DNA of 34,769 nt from JBMYYR01 sp049609625 (GTDB taxonomy: Bacteria; Bacteroidota; Bacteroidia; Flavobacteriales; CAJXXR01): positions 1 to 34,769 of the forward strand of contig JBMYYR010000018.1 of NCBI GenBank assembly GCA_049609625.1, given 5' to 3'. Of the stretch, positions 16,620 to 24,840 are shown in pieces (the first letter of the stretch is position 1; every line of letters starts with the position of its first letter). The position numbers and the translations under genes are program-made. Under the pieces are notes generated by a model. That model did no database searches. It saw nothing but the letters and a program-made list of their open reading frames with translations, and had not been told where the DNA came from.

Positions 16620-19034
16620 GCTTACTCTCAAACCTTTAAATTGCTCGGCTCGGCTTGTCGTTTGTATCGATTCGGCAATATAAAGTTTGGCAGCCTTAAG
16701 TCTGTCGTTTCTCAATAATTGGATCTGAATATGTTGAATATTATAGGATCTAAGTCGGTGAATGGAAGGAGAGTAGGCCGGATAGACTCGATTTTTATCG
16801 ATTTTCTGGATGAGTTGCTCAAATAAAAATTTTCCTGCCTCTTCCACTTTTTCCTTTTTTTTGTGTTTGATAATGATAAGAATCATTCGAGTGTAGGGCG
16901 GAAGGAGATAGGACGCTCTGTCTTCCAGTAAGTTATCGAAATAATCGAGTTGAGAGCCTTCCACCAAAGCTTTGATGGCAGGGTGGCTAGAGCGATAGGT
17001 TTGGATTAAAATGTTGGCATTCGGATTTTGAACCTGAACACGGGAACTGACCTGAGTTAAATTCTGAACGGCTTGTTCTTCGACTCTAAAGTCGGGGTAG
17101 AAAAATAAATCGTCTGCTAAAACGACTGCCAGTAAACTTGTGTTTCTCAAATCTAATCCTTTGGTAATCAGTCGAGTGCCAATTAAAATATCAATTTCTC
17201 CAGAATCAAATCGATCAATAAAATCGGCGAGTTTTGATTTGGAATTGACCTGATCTTTGTCCAAGCGAACCACCTGATGTTTAGTGAATATAGAGCGCAA
17301 TTCTTCCAAAAGTCGTTCTGTTCCATAGCCTTTTTGAGCCATGTCGGGTTTGCCGCATTCATCGCAATAATAGGTCAATCGGCGTTGGTAAGAACAGCGG
17401 TGACAACGCAAGCGTTTGTCGGCTTTATGGAAGGTTAAATTCACCGAACAATGCACGCATTGAGGTGTAAAATCACAGGATTTACAGGTCATTCGAGACG
17501 CATAACCTCGTCGGTCTTTATAAATTAACACTTGTTTTCCCTGACTCAAAACCTGATCTATTTGTTGAATCAAAGTTTTAGAAAAATGCTGAATCATCTC
17601 CTGATCTTCCATGCTTTTTTGCAAGTCGATGATCTGGAATCGTTGCCTTGAGTCTTCTTTTTGTCGAAGATCAACGAGTTCAAGTTTTTGATTTTGAGCC
17701 ATTTGCCAACTTTCTAAACTTGGCGAAACGGTTGATAAGAGTAAATTGAATCCAGAAAACTGTTGCCAGACTTTTGCCATATCTCGGGCATGGAAAAAAG
17801 GCGGATTATGAATATTTTTGTAATTGATATCGGCTTCTTCATCAATAATGGTTAAGCCTAAATTGTTGATTGGCAAAAAGATACCTTCTTTGGTAGCTAC
17901 AATCAGTTTTGAGCTTCTCAGTTCATGATTATAGATGTGTTTCCAGACTTCAACCTTTTCATTTTCATTGAGCTGTTTGTGATAAACCAAAAGCTCTTGT
18001 TCAAAATATTGTTTAAAAAAACTGTAAAATTGCGGATAAAGCAATTGATCAGAAATTAAAAATAGAACATCTTTTTTGTTCTCTAATTGATTCTTAATCA
18101 GTTCCTTAAAGATGAAAAGTTTTGAATTTGTATCCGATTCAATGATCAAAACATTACGCTTATTTTCGAATGCAGTTTGAATTTGATTTAATCCGAACTC
18201 ACTTTCTTTAGTCGCTTTTGGTTCTGAAAATTGACGTTTAAGCTCGGCAAAAAAGACCTTTCGATTCACTTGCTTTTCGGTAATTTCTACCCATTGTTTA
18301 GTAATCAAACTTTTGAGCGACACTTTGGAAAAGGTATTATTTTTGAACAGTTCAACAAAACTGGCTTTTTGCTCTTGTTGTTGACTCAAAAAATCAACTA
18401 ATTCCTGTTGTTTCGGCGAACGTTTATACAGTTTTAGCTCCTGTTCAGAAAAATTTGCCTTGTCGACAATGAGTTGAGCAAACTTGATTTTTTTCTCTAA
18501 ATACCGTTGTTTAAATTCATTTTCGAGTTTAAGCATATTTTTTTTAAACATGCTTTGAGCAAAAGCTAATGGCTTTTTGATGTCGGGTAGAATAGCTTTT
18601 AACTCACTGATTTTTAGACTTTTTTGAATATCTAAAGCATCTAAAATCAATAATTCATTATCTGAAATTTGAATGGATTCTCCCGAAAATTCAGGATTTG
18701 GATATAAGAGTGTATCGGCTTTTAGGGCAAAAGCTTTGGGCAAAGCATAGTCTAAAACAAGCCCAAAAGACACCTGATAATAGGAGGCTATCCACTGCCA
18801 AAATTCAAATTGGTTTTTGCTTATAATAGCTTCGCCATCAGGAATTTCTATAATATTTTTGACTTCAAACTGAAGTTTCTCTTCAAGAATACCAGCGCAA
18901 ATACCAAAGCAGATTTTTGTTCGGAAAGGAACAATAACACGACAGCCAAAAACGACATCTTGTTCCCATTCTTTTGGAACAGCATAGCTAAAAGCTTGTT
19001 CAAAATGTCCTGGAATCCAAACGTTTATCTGCAT
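16593..19034 (-). CDS. priA: Primosomal protein N' (PriA) with degenerate ATPase motifs
   Basis: 813 residues, normal PriA length for the phylum. The N-terminal 3'-DNA-end-binding domain is clear (VWIPGHFEQAFSYAVP, then GCRVIVPF). Eight zinc-site cysteines are intact: C517, C520, C526, C529, C544, C547, C557, C560. GYGTERLLEEL and ILIGTRLITKGLDL also align. The helicase residues do not. The P-loop position, usually GVTGSGKT, reads ESDTNSK (299-305). DEEH reads DEEA (398-401). GSATPS reads STVSPS (434-439). QVAGRAGR reads QVSSRVQV (661-668). The family restarts stalled replication forks by loading the primosome. This member probably binds forks and partners but is unlikely to hydrolyse ATP. 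It is last in a six-gene leftward operon, 6 nt after the pRiA4b-like gene. Confidence 0.9.
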   Translation of the reverse strand: MQINVWIPGHFEQAFSYAVPKEWEQDVVFGCRVIVPFRTKICFGICAGILEEKLQFEVKNIIEIPDGEAIISKNQFEFWQWIASYYQVSFGLVLDYALPKAFALKADTLLYPNPEFSGESIQISDNELLILDALDIQKSLKISELKAILPDIKKPLAFAQSMFKKNMLKLENEFKQRYLEKKIKFAQLIVDKANFSEQELKLYKRSPKQQELVDFLSQQQEQKASFVELFKNNTFSKVSLKSLITKQWVEITEKQVNRKVFFAELKRQFSEPKATKESEFGLNQIQTAFENKRNVLIIESDTNSKLFIFKELIKNQLENKKDVLFLISDQLLYPQFYSFFKQYFEQELLVYHKQLNENEKVEVWKHIYNHELRSSKLIVATKEGIFLPINNLGLTIIDEEADINYKNIHNPPFFHARDMAKVWQQFSGFNLLLSTVSPSLESWQMAQNQKLELVDLRQKEDSRQRFQIIDLQKSMEDQEMIQHFSKTLIQQIDQVLSQGKQVLIYKDRRGYASRMTCKSCDFTPQCVHCSVNLTFHKADKRLRCHRCSYQRRLTYYCDECGKPDMAQKGYGTERLLEELRSIFTKHQVVRLDKDQVNSKSKLADFIDRFDSGEIDILIGTRLITKGLDLRNTSLLAVVLADDLFFYPDFRVEEQAVQNLTQVSSRVQVQNPNANILIQTYRSSHPAIKALVEGSQLDYFDNLLEDRASYLLPPYTRMILIIIKHKKKEKVEEAGKFLFEQLIQKIDKNRVYPAYSPSIHRLRSYNIQHIQIQLLRNDRLKAAKLYIAESIQTTSRAEQFKGLRVSLDVDPIFV

Positions 19035-19040
19035 AATGGT

Positions 19041-19547
19041 CTAAAAATAATCTTCGATATTTGGTAAATCTTCAGCTTCATTATCTTCATCAAGATCTTC
19101 TGAAACACGAGACTTGTAGTTGGCTTTGGTGTGAAGTTCTAAAAACCGATCGGGATCAAAATATTCTGATGGTGAAGTCTCTGGAATTAAACCAAATTCA
19201 TCGACAATGACAATAGATTCATGACTGTTTTCGAACCTTATTATATCAATCAGTTCAATCTCAAAAATCCATTCCGAAAACCCATTTTGATACAATAAAC
19301 GTTGACCTTTTTTGAATATCAAGTCATTGATTTTCAAATCATTGCTTTCATCTAATGGATGTGTTTCTGTTGGTTTCCAAAACTCATCACAAAGTGAAAA
19401 ACTGATGTCAAGTTGAGCTTCAATACCAAAACTATTGACAATAGTTTGATGTACATCTTCGAGGTAAGAAAAAGGCTCAAAAGCGATGTCTTTAAACACA
19501 TCGATTTGGTCATTTTGGTAGATGATTCTGAGTAGAAAAGCGTCCAT
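19041..19547 (-). CDS. pRiA4b ORF-3-like (PRiA4_ORF3 / IS1096 TnpR-passenger fold) protein
   Basis: A 168-residue acidic protein. The N-terminal ~110 residues follow the PRiA4_ORF3 pattern: LLRIIYQNDQIDVFKDIAFE, then YLEDVHQTIVNSFGI, then GQRLLYQNGFSEWIFEIELI, which pairs a Trp-containing strand with a helix. The last ~35 residues are very acidic and probably disordered (SEDLDEDNEAEDLPNIEDYF). The family name comes from a plasmid ORF and an insertion-sequence passenger, but chromosomal copies are common in Flavobacteria and nothing here indicates mobility. No function is established. It sits 9 nt after cca and 6 nt before priA, so it is co-transcribed with tRNA-maturation and replication-restart genes. 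The ATG at 19547 gives a good N-terminus. Confidence 0.7.
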   Translation of the reverse strand: MDAFLLRIIYQNDQIDVFKDIAFEPFSYLEDVHQTIVNSFGIEAQLDISFSLCDEFWKPTETHPLDESNDLKINDLIFKKGQRLLYQNGFSEWIFEIELIDIIRFENSHESIVIVDEFGLIPETSPSEYFDPDRFLELHTKANYKSRVSEDLDEDNEAEDLPNIEDYF

Positions 19548-19556
19548 AATCTCAAT

Positions 19557-20972
19557 TTATTTTGTCTCTAAACCCATTGATTTAGCTTCTTTTAGCATAA
19601 AATCAAAAGCTTGCTCATAGGTGTTTTGAATTTCGCCTTCAAGGATAGCTTCTTTGATTTTAGATTTCAGATCGCCAACCGCTTTTCCGGGTTTTAATCC
19701 AAAAGTAGTCATAATTAAAGCTCCATCAATTGGAGATTTCCAGTTTCTTATCTGATCGCGTTCTTCAACTTCTTTCAGCTTTTCTCGAACAATCACATAA
19801 TTTTGCTGATATTTCTTGAATTTAAAATCGTTTTTTGTGGTAATATCAGCTTCACAAAGCAAAAGTAAATCTTCTAATTCATCGCCAGCATCAAACAATA
19901 AACGACGCAAAGCTGAGTCGGTAACAATGTTTTGTGCCAAAACAATTGGTCTTAGATGCAATTTTACCAATTTCTGAACAAATTTCATCTGTTCGTTCAA
20001 AGGTAATTTTAATCGCTTAAACAGTTTTGGAACCATTTTAGAACCGAGAAATTCGTGCCCATGAAAGGTCCAACCATGTTGATTATCAAATCGTTTGGTT
20101 GGTGGTTTGGCGATGTCGTGCATCAAAGCTGCCCAGCGCAACCAAAGGTCGTCGGACTGTTTGCAAACGTTATCGAGAACTTCTAAAGTATGATAAAAAT
20201 TGTCTTTGTGCCCTTTTCCATTGCGGACTTCAACGCCTTTTAGAGCCACAAATTCGGGGAAGAATTCAGCCAAAAGACCTGTTTTTTCCATCAATTTGAA
20301 TCCCAAAGAAGGATTTGGAGACAAAATCATTTTATTGACTTCGGAAATAATACGTTCGCCAGAAATAATATTTAAACGCTTGGCACAGAGGTGAATAGCG
20401 TTTAAAGATTGTTCTTCAATCTCAAAGCCAAGTTGGCAGGCAAAGCGAATGGCGCGCAACATCCGAAGTGGATCATCAGAATAGGTAACGACAGGATCGA
20501 GCGGTGTTCTAATACATTGATCAGACAAGTCTTGCAGTCCATTAAAAGGGTCGATAAGTGCACCAAAATCACCTTCATTTAGCGACAAAGCCAAGGCATT
20601 TATTGTGAAATCTCGACGTTTTTGATCGTCGTCAATTGTGCCATTTTCTACAATTGGCTTTCGAGAATCGGCTCTATAAGATTCTTTTCGGGTGCCAACG
20701 AACTCATATTCAACGTTTTTGTATTTAAACATGGCCGTTCCGAAACGTTTGAAAACAGCGACTTCTACAGGATAATCGAGGCTTTTAGAAACGGCTTCGG
20801 CAAGCTCGATTCCAGAACCTGTGCAAACCACATCGACATCTTGAGCTGTGCCGCGTTTTAGAATCAAATCTCGAACAAAACCGCCAATAACAAAGGCTTG
20901 TTTGTTTTGCGATTTTGCTAAGATTTGTATGGATTTAAATACTTGATTATCAATTTCTTTAGTGAAATTCAT
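19557..20972 (-). CDS. cca: CCA-adding tRNA nucleotidyltransferase with HD domain
   Basis: A 471-residue class II CCA-adding enzyme or poly(A)-polymerase-like protein. GGFVRDLILKR (about 30-40) and DVDVV (41-45) form the nucleotidyltransferase active site with its carboxylates. RRDFTINALAL (about 119-130) and the helical DPLRMLRAIRFACQL (about 160-176) are the further family motifs. The C-terminal part contains an HD-domain signature, WAALMHDIAKPPTKRF (about 280-295), which can give phosphatase or phosphodiesterase activity. The enzyme adds or repairs the 3' CCA of tRNAs in the cytosol without a template. Sequence does not cleanly separate full CCA, CC-only and A-only enzymes, but no second homologue lies nearby. 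It starts 20 nt after the DUF493 stop codon. Confidence 0.93.
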   Translation of the reverse strand: MNFTKEIDNQVFKSIQILAKSQNKQAFVIGGFVRDLILKRGTAQDVDVVCTGSGIELAEAVSKSLDYPVEVAVFKRFGTAMFKYKNVEYEFVGTRKESYRADSRKPIVENGTIDDDQKRRDFTINALALSLNEGDFGALIDPFNGLQDLSDQCIRTPLDPVVTYSDDPLRMLRAIRFACQLGFEIEEQSLNAIHLCAKRLNIISGERIISEVNKMILSPNPSLGFKLMEKTGLLAEFFPEFVALKGVEVRNGKGHKDNFYHTLEVLDNVCKQSDDLWLRWAALMHDIAKPPTKRFDNQHGWTFHGHEFLGSKMVPKLFKRLKLPLNEQMKFVQKLVKLHLRPIVLAQNIVTDSALRRLLFDAGDELEDLLLLCEADITTKNDFKFKKYQQNYVIVREKLKEVEERDQIRNWKSPIDGALIMTTFGLKPGKAVGDLKSKIKEAILEGEIQNTYEQAFDFMLKEAKSMGLETK

Positions 20973-20992
20973 TCGAAATTAAAATAATGTTT

Positions 20993-21286
20993 TTATAGGG
21001 TAATTACACCTTCAATTTTAGCTAGATTTTGGTACACATCAATCACGCTTTGAGCCGAAACCATACGTTTGCACACAACCGTTAGGCTGATGTATTTTTT
21101 GGTTTTGGAATGTTTAACTGACATTTCACTTTTAAGTCCATCAAATTGATTTTTGACTTCGGATAATGTACCCGATTGTGCCGTTGGCACAATACATTTG
21201 AACACGTATTTTGATGGCCATTTTTCAGCTTTTAATTTCTCTAAAAGTCCATCAAAAGCTTGATTATCAATTGACTTATTGTCCAT
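20993..21286 (-). CDS. DUF493 (YbeD-like) family protein
   Basis: 97 residues, the usual size for DUF493. Diagnostic segments are KWPSKYVFKCIVPTAQSG near residue 18, then SVKHSKTKKYISLTVVCKR and the final VIDVYQNLAKIEGVITL. YbeD-type proteins have a small alpha-beta fold like ACT regulatory domains, and their substrate is unknown. The ATG follows the peptidase stop codon with no spacer, and cca begins 20 nt after its own stop, so it is an internal operon gene. In gammaproteobacteria the family sits next to lipoate-transfer genes; that context is absent here, so no role is proposed. Confidence 0.88.
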   Translation of the reverse strand: MDNKSIDNQAFDGLLEKLKAEKWPSKYVFKCIVPTAQSGTLSEVKNQFDGLKSEMSVKHSKTKKYISLTVVCKRMVSAQSVIDVYQNLAKIEGVITL

Positions 21287-22384
21287 TTAAAGTGCTGATT
21301 TATGAAGTGTAATAGAAATGGTATTGAGTCTGAAATAGGCTTCCGAAACAAAAATATGACCTTCAAAGCCTTCGAGACCTAACTTTTTAGTTCCCCAAGA
21401 GTTTTTTACAATAAAATAAAGCTTGCCATTTTTGTCTTTCGCCAAACCAGTAATGTGCATCAAATGATCATCGGTAACTCGAAAATCATCAAAATGTTCT
21501 TGTCTTGATTCTTGTGTAATTTCTTGTTCTTCAATGCATTCGGTAATGTCTTTAGCTTTTTTCAAGTTGACCTCGCTTTGAATGGCAAGTCCGTGTTTTG
21601 CCGAAAATCCTGAATTACTTACGTCGGCATCCCAGGAAATGGTATAGCCTTTTTTGACTGCCGAAATAGCTGTTTTTGTAAGTTCATCAAGTTCAATATT
21701 TTGAACAAATCCATTTGACCAATTGTCGGGAACTTCGAGGATAAACTCTTGATTAAACGGATGATGCGTATAAGAACTCAAATGAATATAATCATCAGCA
21801 TGAAAATCTAAATGCGTTTTGTAGCTCGCTGGCGTATAGGTTTTTTTACCCACCTTAAATTCCTCAACGTCTTCTCCTAAATAGACATCAAGAATAGCGT
21901 TGTAAGCTGATTTCCAGTGTTTTGAAAGTACGTCGTTTTTCACAAAGCTGGTCAGCATGGCTTTCAGAACCGAAAATAATTCTTTGTGATTGTGCTCGTA
22001 ACTCACATGTTTTTCAGGATGAAAAGCCTCATGAGGAACTAAACCGTAAGTTTCGGCAGCATTCAAATAATCGTGAGTCAAAGAGCCTTGCCCGATGTTG
22101 GTTTTACCATGAAAACGCACATAATTCTCAGCTTTTTCTTTATAAACTTGTTTCACAATAAACATTTCGGATAAATCAATGTTTTTATGACCCATTCTCA
22201 TCAATTCGGATTCTAAAAAGGAAGCTGTTGCAAAAGACCAGCACGTTCCCGTATTTCCTTGACTCTGAACAGGTAAGGCTTCGTTTTGCTTCACGACTTC
22301 AAAATTATACACGTCTTGAATCGATTCTTGAGCGACAAGAATAAAGCTAAGGCTAGCTAATAGTATAAGTGTTATTTTTTTCAT
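21287..22384 (-). CDS. Secreted C1-family (bleomycin-hydrolase-like) cysteine peptidase
   Basis: A 365-residue peptidase. A signal peptide (MKKITLILLASLSFILVAQ) is followed by the papain-fold active site. QSQGNTGTCWSFATASFLE carries the catalytic Cys at C48 and the oxyanion Gln just before it. The catalytic His lies in DDHLMHITGLA (about 310), and the Asn in FIVKNSWG (about 329). It most resembles the C1B bleomycin hydrolase/aminopeptidase C group, but unlike the usual ~450-residue cytosolic enzymes it is shorter and exported. A role in periplasmic or outer-membrane peptide trimming is therefore likely. It begins 6 nt after the methyltransferase stop and abuts DUF493, so it is transcribed with them. 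Confidence 0.88.
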   Translation of the reverse strand: MKKITLILLASLSFILVAQESIQDVYNFEVVKQNEALPVQSQGNTGTCWSFATASFLESELMRMGHKNIDLSEMFIVKQVYKEKAENYVRFHGKTNIGQGSLTHDYLNAAETYGLVPHEAFHPEKHVSYEHNHKELFSVLKAMLTSFVKNDVLSKHWKSAYNAILDVYLGEDVEEFKVGKKTYTPASYKTHLDFHADDYIHLSSYTHHPFNQEFILEVPDNWSNGFVQNIELDELTKTAISAVKKGYTISWDADVSNSGFSAKHGLAIQSEVNLKKAKDITECIEEQEITQESRQEHFDDFRVTDDHLMHITGLAKDKNGKLYFIVKNSWGTKKLGLEGFEGHIFVSEAYFRLNTISITLHKSAL

Positions 22385-22390
22385 AAGATG

Positions 22391-23161
22391 TTATTTTTGA
22401 GCGATATACATAAGGTCGAAGCAGCTTTCGTCTGCGAGTTTTATTTGGTAATCCTCCATTTTGATGTCAGAAACTAAAGTTTGATTGCCTTTGAGGATTT
22501 TTTTACGATTCCAACGATTCAAAATATCATAAGGAATTTGCAACATCCATCGTGGTAAACGGTATTGAAGATTAAAAATATCGAATCTGGTAATGCGTTT
22601 TACGGAAGCTTTATTTTCTTCATAATAGGCCATAACCTTCTCATTTCCAGAGACTCCATTGCAAGTTACTTCGCTGTAATATTTTGATAATAAGCCCTTT
22701 AATCCATCAATAGTATATTCGCGAATATGCCACGGATTTCGAGTAATCGACATGTTAATATTAGGTGTGGTTACAATAAATTTGCCGCCAGGTTTCAACA
22801 CGCGATGAATTTCTTTAACAAATAAATGGTCGTCCTGAATGTGTTCGATAACCTGAAAACTGATCACAAAATCAAATGAATTATCCTCGATACCTTCAAA
22901 AGGTGGAATGGTCATTTGAATAAATTTCACATTCGGAAAATCTTCAAAATTTTCAATCTCCTGATGCTTGTCAATCGTTACAAATTCATCACATGAAGAG
23001 GCGATATGTTTTAGGCCGTAGCCCATACCCGTTCCGATTTCCATCACTTTTCCCGAAACCAATTTGGCGGCTTCCACATAGGCCAAAACCGAGCGTTGGA
23101 ATACATAATTGTCAGATAAATCCTGTTCTGAAACTCGTTCAGCAGTCTGTAAAACGTTCAT
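22391..23161 (-). CDS. Class I SAM-dependent methyltransferase (UbiE/Methyltransf_11 type)
   Basis: 256 residues from the ATG at 23161. The open frame extends to a GTG at 23185, but the ATG gives the N-terminus I know from flavobacterial homologues (NVLQTAERVSEQDLSDNYVF). Motif I is VMEIGTGMGYG (about 39-49), motif II ends with FVTIDK, and the segment FDFVISFQVIEHIQDD followed by LKPGGKFIVTTPN matches the Methyltransf_11 pattern. The C-terminal part is basic and probably determines the substrate, which is unknown. It is the first gene of the leftward six-gene operon. The 190-bp divergent region to fumC should hold its promoter, but I see only a near-match (TACTTTTT) about 47 nt upstream. Confidence 0.88.
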   Translation of the reverse strand: MNVLQTAERVSEQDLSDNYVFQRSVLAYVEAAKLVSGKVMEIGTGMGYGLKHIASSCDEFVTIDKHQEIENFEDFPNVKFIQMTIPPFEGIEDNSFDFVISFQVIEHIQDDHLFVKEIHRVLKPGGKFIVTTPNINMSITRNPWHIREYTIDGLKGLLSKYYSEVTCNGVSGNEKVMAYYEENKASVKRITRFDIFNLQYRLPRWMLQIPYDILNRWNRKKILKGNQTLVSDIKMEDYQIKLADESCFDLMYIAQK

Positions 23162-23298
23162 ATTTCTATTTTTAGTCTTGAGCACTCATTCGCAAAAGCA
23201 AAAGCGAAAAAAAGTAGTCGAAATTAGGAACACAAATTAAGTCATTTTATATCAATGTTCCATCGATTTTGCCAGCATTTTTTTGATTTAAAATCACT

Positions 23299-23326
23299 TT
23301 TGTTAAGTCGGAAAACTGTATTTTTG
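23299..23326 (+). promoter_or_regulatory. Promoter of fumC (-33 TTTG and -7 TAnnTTTG)
   Basis: TATTTTTG at 23319-23326 exactly matches the Bacteroidetes -7 element. TTTG at 23299-23302 lies 16 nt before it, about one base short of the known spacing. It is 25 nt from the box to the ATG, so the predicted start site lies near 23332. This is the most complete promoter in the window. Confidence 0.6.
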
Positions 23327-23351
23327 GACTTTTATAAACAGAGTCAATATC

Positions 23352-24749
23352 ATGGAATACAGAATTGAAAAAGATACGATTGGAGAGGTGAAAGTCCCAG
23401 CGGATAAGTATTGGGGCGCACAAACCGAGCGTTCGAGAAACAACTTTAAAATAGGGCCTTCGGCATCGATGCCTATCGAAATTATCCACGCTTTTGCTTA
23501 TTTGAAAAAAGCGGCGGCCTACACCAATTGCGATTTAGGTGTTTTGCCAGCAGAAAAAAAGCAATTAATTGCTCAAGTTTGCGATGAAATCATTGCTGGG
23601 AAACACGATGATCAATTTCCATTGGTGGTTTGGCAAACTGGTTCGGGAACGCAATCGAACATGAATGTGAACGAAGTCGTGGCGCATAGAGCGCAGGAAT
23701 TGGCTGGCCGAACGATTGGCGAAGGCGAGAAAGTTTTGCTTCCAAATGATGATGTCAATAAATCTCAATCGTCCAATGATACGTTCCCAACAGGAATGCA
23801 TATTGCTTGTTATCAGATGATTGTGAATAATACCTTGGCTGGAGTACAGGCTTTGCGCAATACCTTAGATCAAAAATCTAAAGCCTTTAAAGACGTGGTT
23901 AAAATTGGACGGACACATCTTATGGATGCCACGCCATTAACAATTGGTCAAGAATTTTCGGGTTACGTTTCTCAACTTGACCACGGAATTAAAGCCTTAA
24001 AAAATACATTGCCGCATTTAGCCGAATTGGCTTTGGGAGGAACTGCTGTTGGAACGGGATTGAATACGCCAAAAGGTTATGATGTATTGGTTGCCAAGTA
24101 TATAGCAGAATTTACAGGCCTTCCTTTTGTAACGGCAGAAAATAAATTTGAAGCCCTAGCTGCCCACGATGCTTTGGTAGAAAGTCATGGTGCGTTGAAG
24201 CAATTGGCGGTTTCGATTAATAAAATTGCAAACGACATCCGTTTGATGGCTTCTGGTCCTCGTTCGGGGATTGGCGAGTTGATTATTCCTGCCAACGAAC
24301 CTGGTTCTTCTATCATGCCAGGAAAAGTGAATCCGACTCAGGCTGAGGCTATTACAATGGTTTGCGCCCAAGTTATGGGTAACGATGTGGCGCTAAGTAT
24401 TGGTGGTGCGCAAGGTCATTATGAATTGAATGTGTTTAAACCAATGATGGCGTATAATCTGTTGCAAAGTGCCGAATTGATTGGTGATGCTTGTCGTTCC
24501 TTCGATCAGCATTGTGCGCAAGGCATCGAAGCAAATCACGACAGAATTAAGGATTTACTCAACAATTCCTTGATGTTGGTAACAGCACTTAACACTAAAA
24601 TTGGCTATTATAAAGCTGCAGAAATTGCAAATTCGGCTCATGCCAATGGAACAACGTTGAAAGAAGAAGCTGTTCGTTTGGGCTATGTTTCTGCTGAAGA
24701 TTATGATCTTTGGGTGAAGCCCGAGGATATGACTGGCGGTTTAGACTAA
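23352..24749 (+). CDS. fumC: Class II fumarate hydratase
   Basis: 465 residues, the normal size for FumC. The fumarase/aspartase signature GSSIMPGKVNP begins near residue 319, and its mobile loop carries the catalytic Ser. GSGTQSNMNVNEV (about 98-110), the SSNDTFPTGMH segment (about 139) and GRTHLMDATPL (about 186) are the other conserved regions. The homotetrameric enzyme reversibly hydrates fumarate to L-malate in the TCA cycle without an iron-sulfur cluster. Aspartase and argininosuccinate lyase share the fold, but length and the AEITMVCAQVMGNDVAL context match FumC. It has its own promoter and a downstream palindrome, so it is probably monocistronic, divergent from the methyltransferase operon. 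Confidence 0.96.
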   Translation: MEYRIEKDTIGEVKVPADKYWGAQTERSRNNFKIGPSASMPIEIIHAFAYLKKAAAYTNCDLGVLPAEKKQLIAQVCDEIIAGKHDDQFPLVVWQTGSGTQSNMNVNEVVAHRAQELAGRTIGEGEKVLLPNDDVNKSQSSNDTFPTGMHIACYQMIVNNTLAGVQALRNTLDQKSKAFKDVVKIGRTHLMDATPLTIGQEFSGYVSQLDHGIKALKNTLPHLAELALGGTAVGTGLNTPKGYDVLVAKYIAEFTGLPFVTAENKFEALAAHDALVESHGALKQLAVSINKIANDIRLMASGPRSGIGELIIPANEPGSSIMPGKVNPTQAEAITMVCAQVMGNDVALSIGGAQGHYELNVFKPMMAYNLLQSAELIGDACRSFDQHCAQGIEANHDRIKDLLNNSLMLVTALNTKIGYYKAAEIANSAHANGTTLKEEAVRLGYVSAEDYDLWVKPEDMTGGLD

Positions 24750-24764
24750 ATTTGAGTTTTTGAT

Positions 24765-24791
24765 GTCATTCTGAGTTGTTTTCAGGATGAC
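24765..24791 (+). terminator. Palindromic hairpin after fumC (GTCATTCTGA-type element)
   Basis: GTCATTCTGA (24765-24774) pairs with TCAGGATGAC (24782-24791) to form a 10-bp stem with one G-U pair and a 7-nt loop. The stop codon of fumC is 15 nt upstream. The downstream sequence is AT-rich (aatttatt) but not a true U-tract, so termination would be weak or the palindrome may act as an mRNA 3'-end stabiliser. I recall similar sequences as dispersed repeats in Bacteroidetes genomes. Confidence 0.5.
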
Positions 24792-24840
24792 AATTTATTA
24801 AACAAATACAATTTAAGTATTTGAAAAACAACTTATTATA

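Noticed and set aside
16593..19034. The idea that the missing PriA motifs come from a frameshift or sequencing error.
   Set aside because: The frame is unbroken across all four motif positions, the flanking PriA residues stay aligned, and the substitutions are scattered rather than confined to one shifted stretch.
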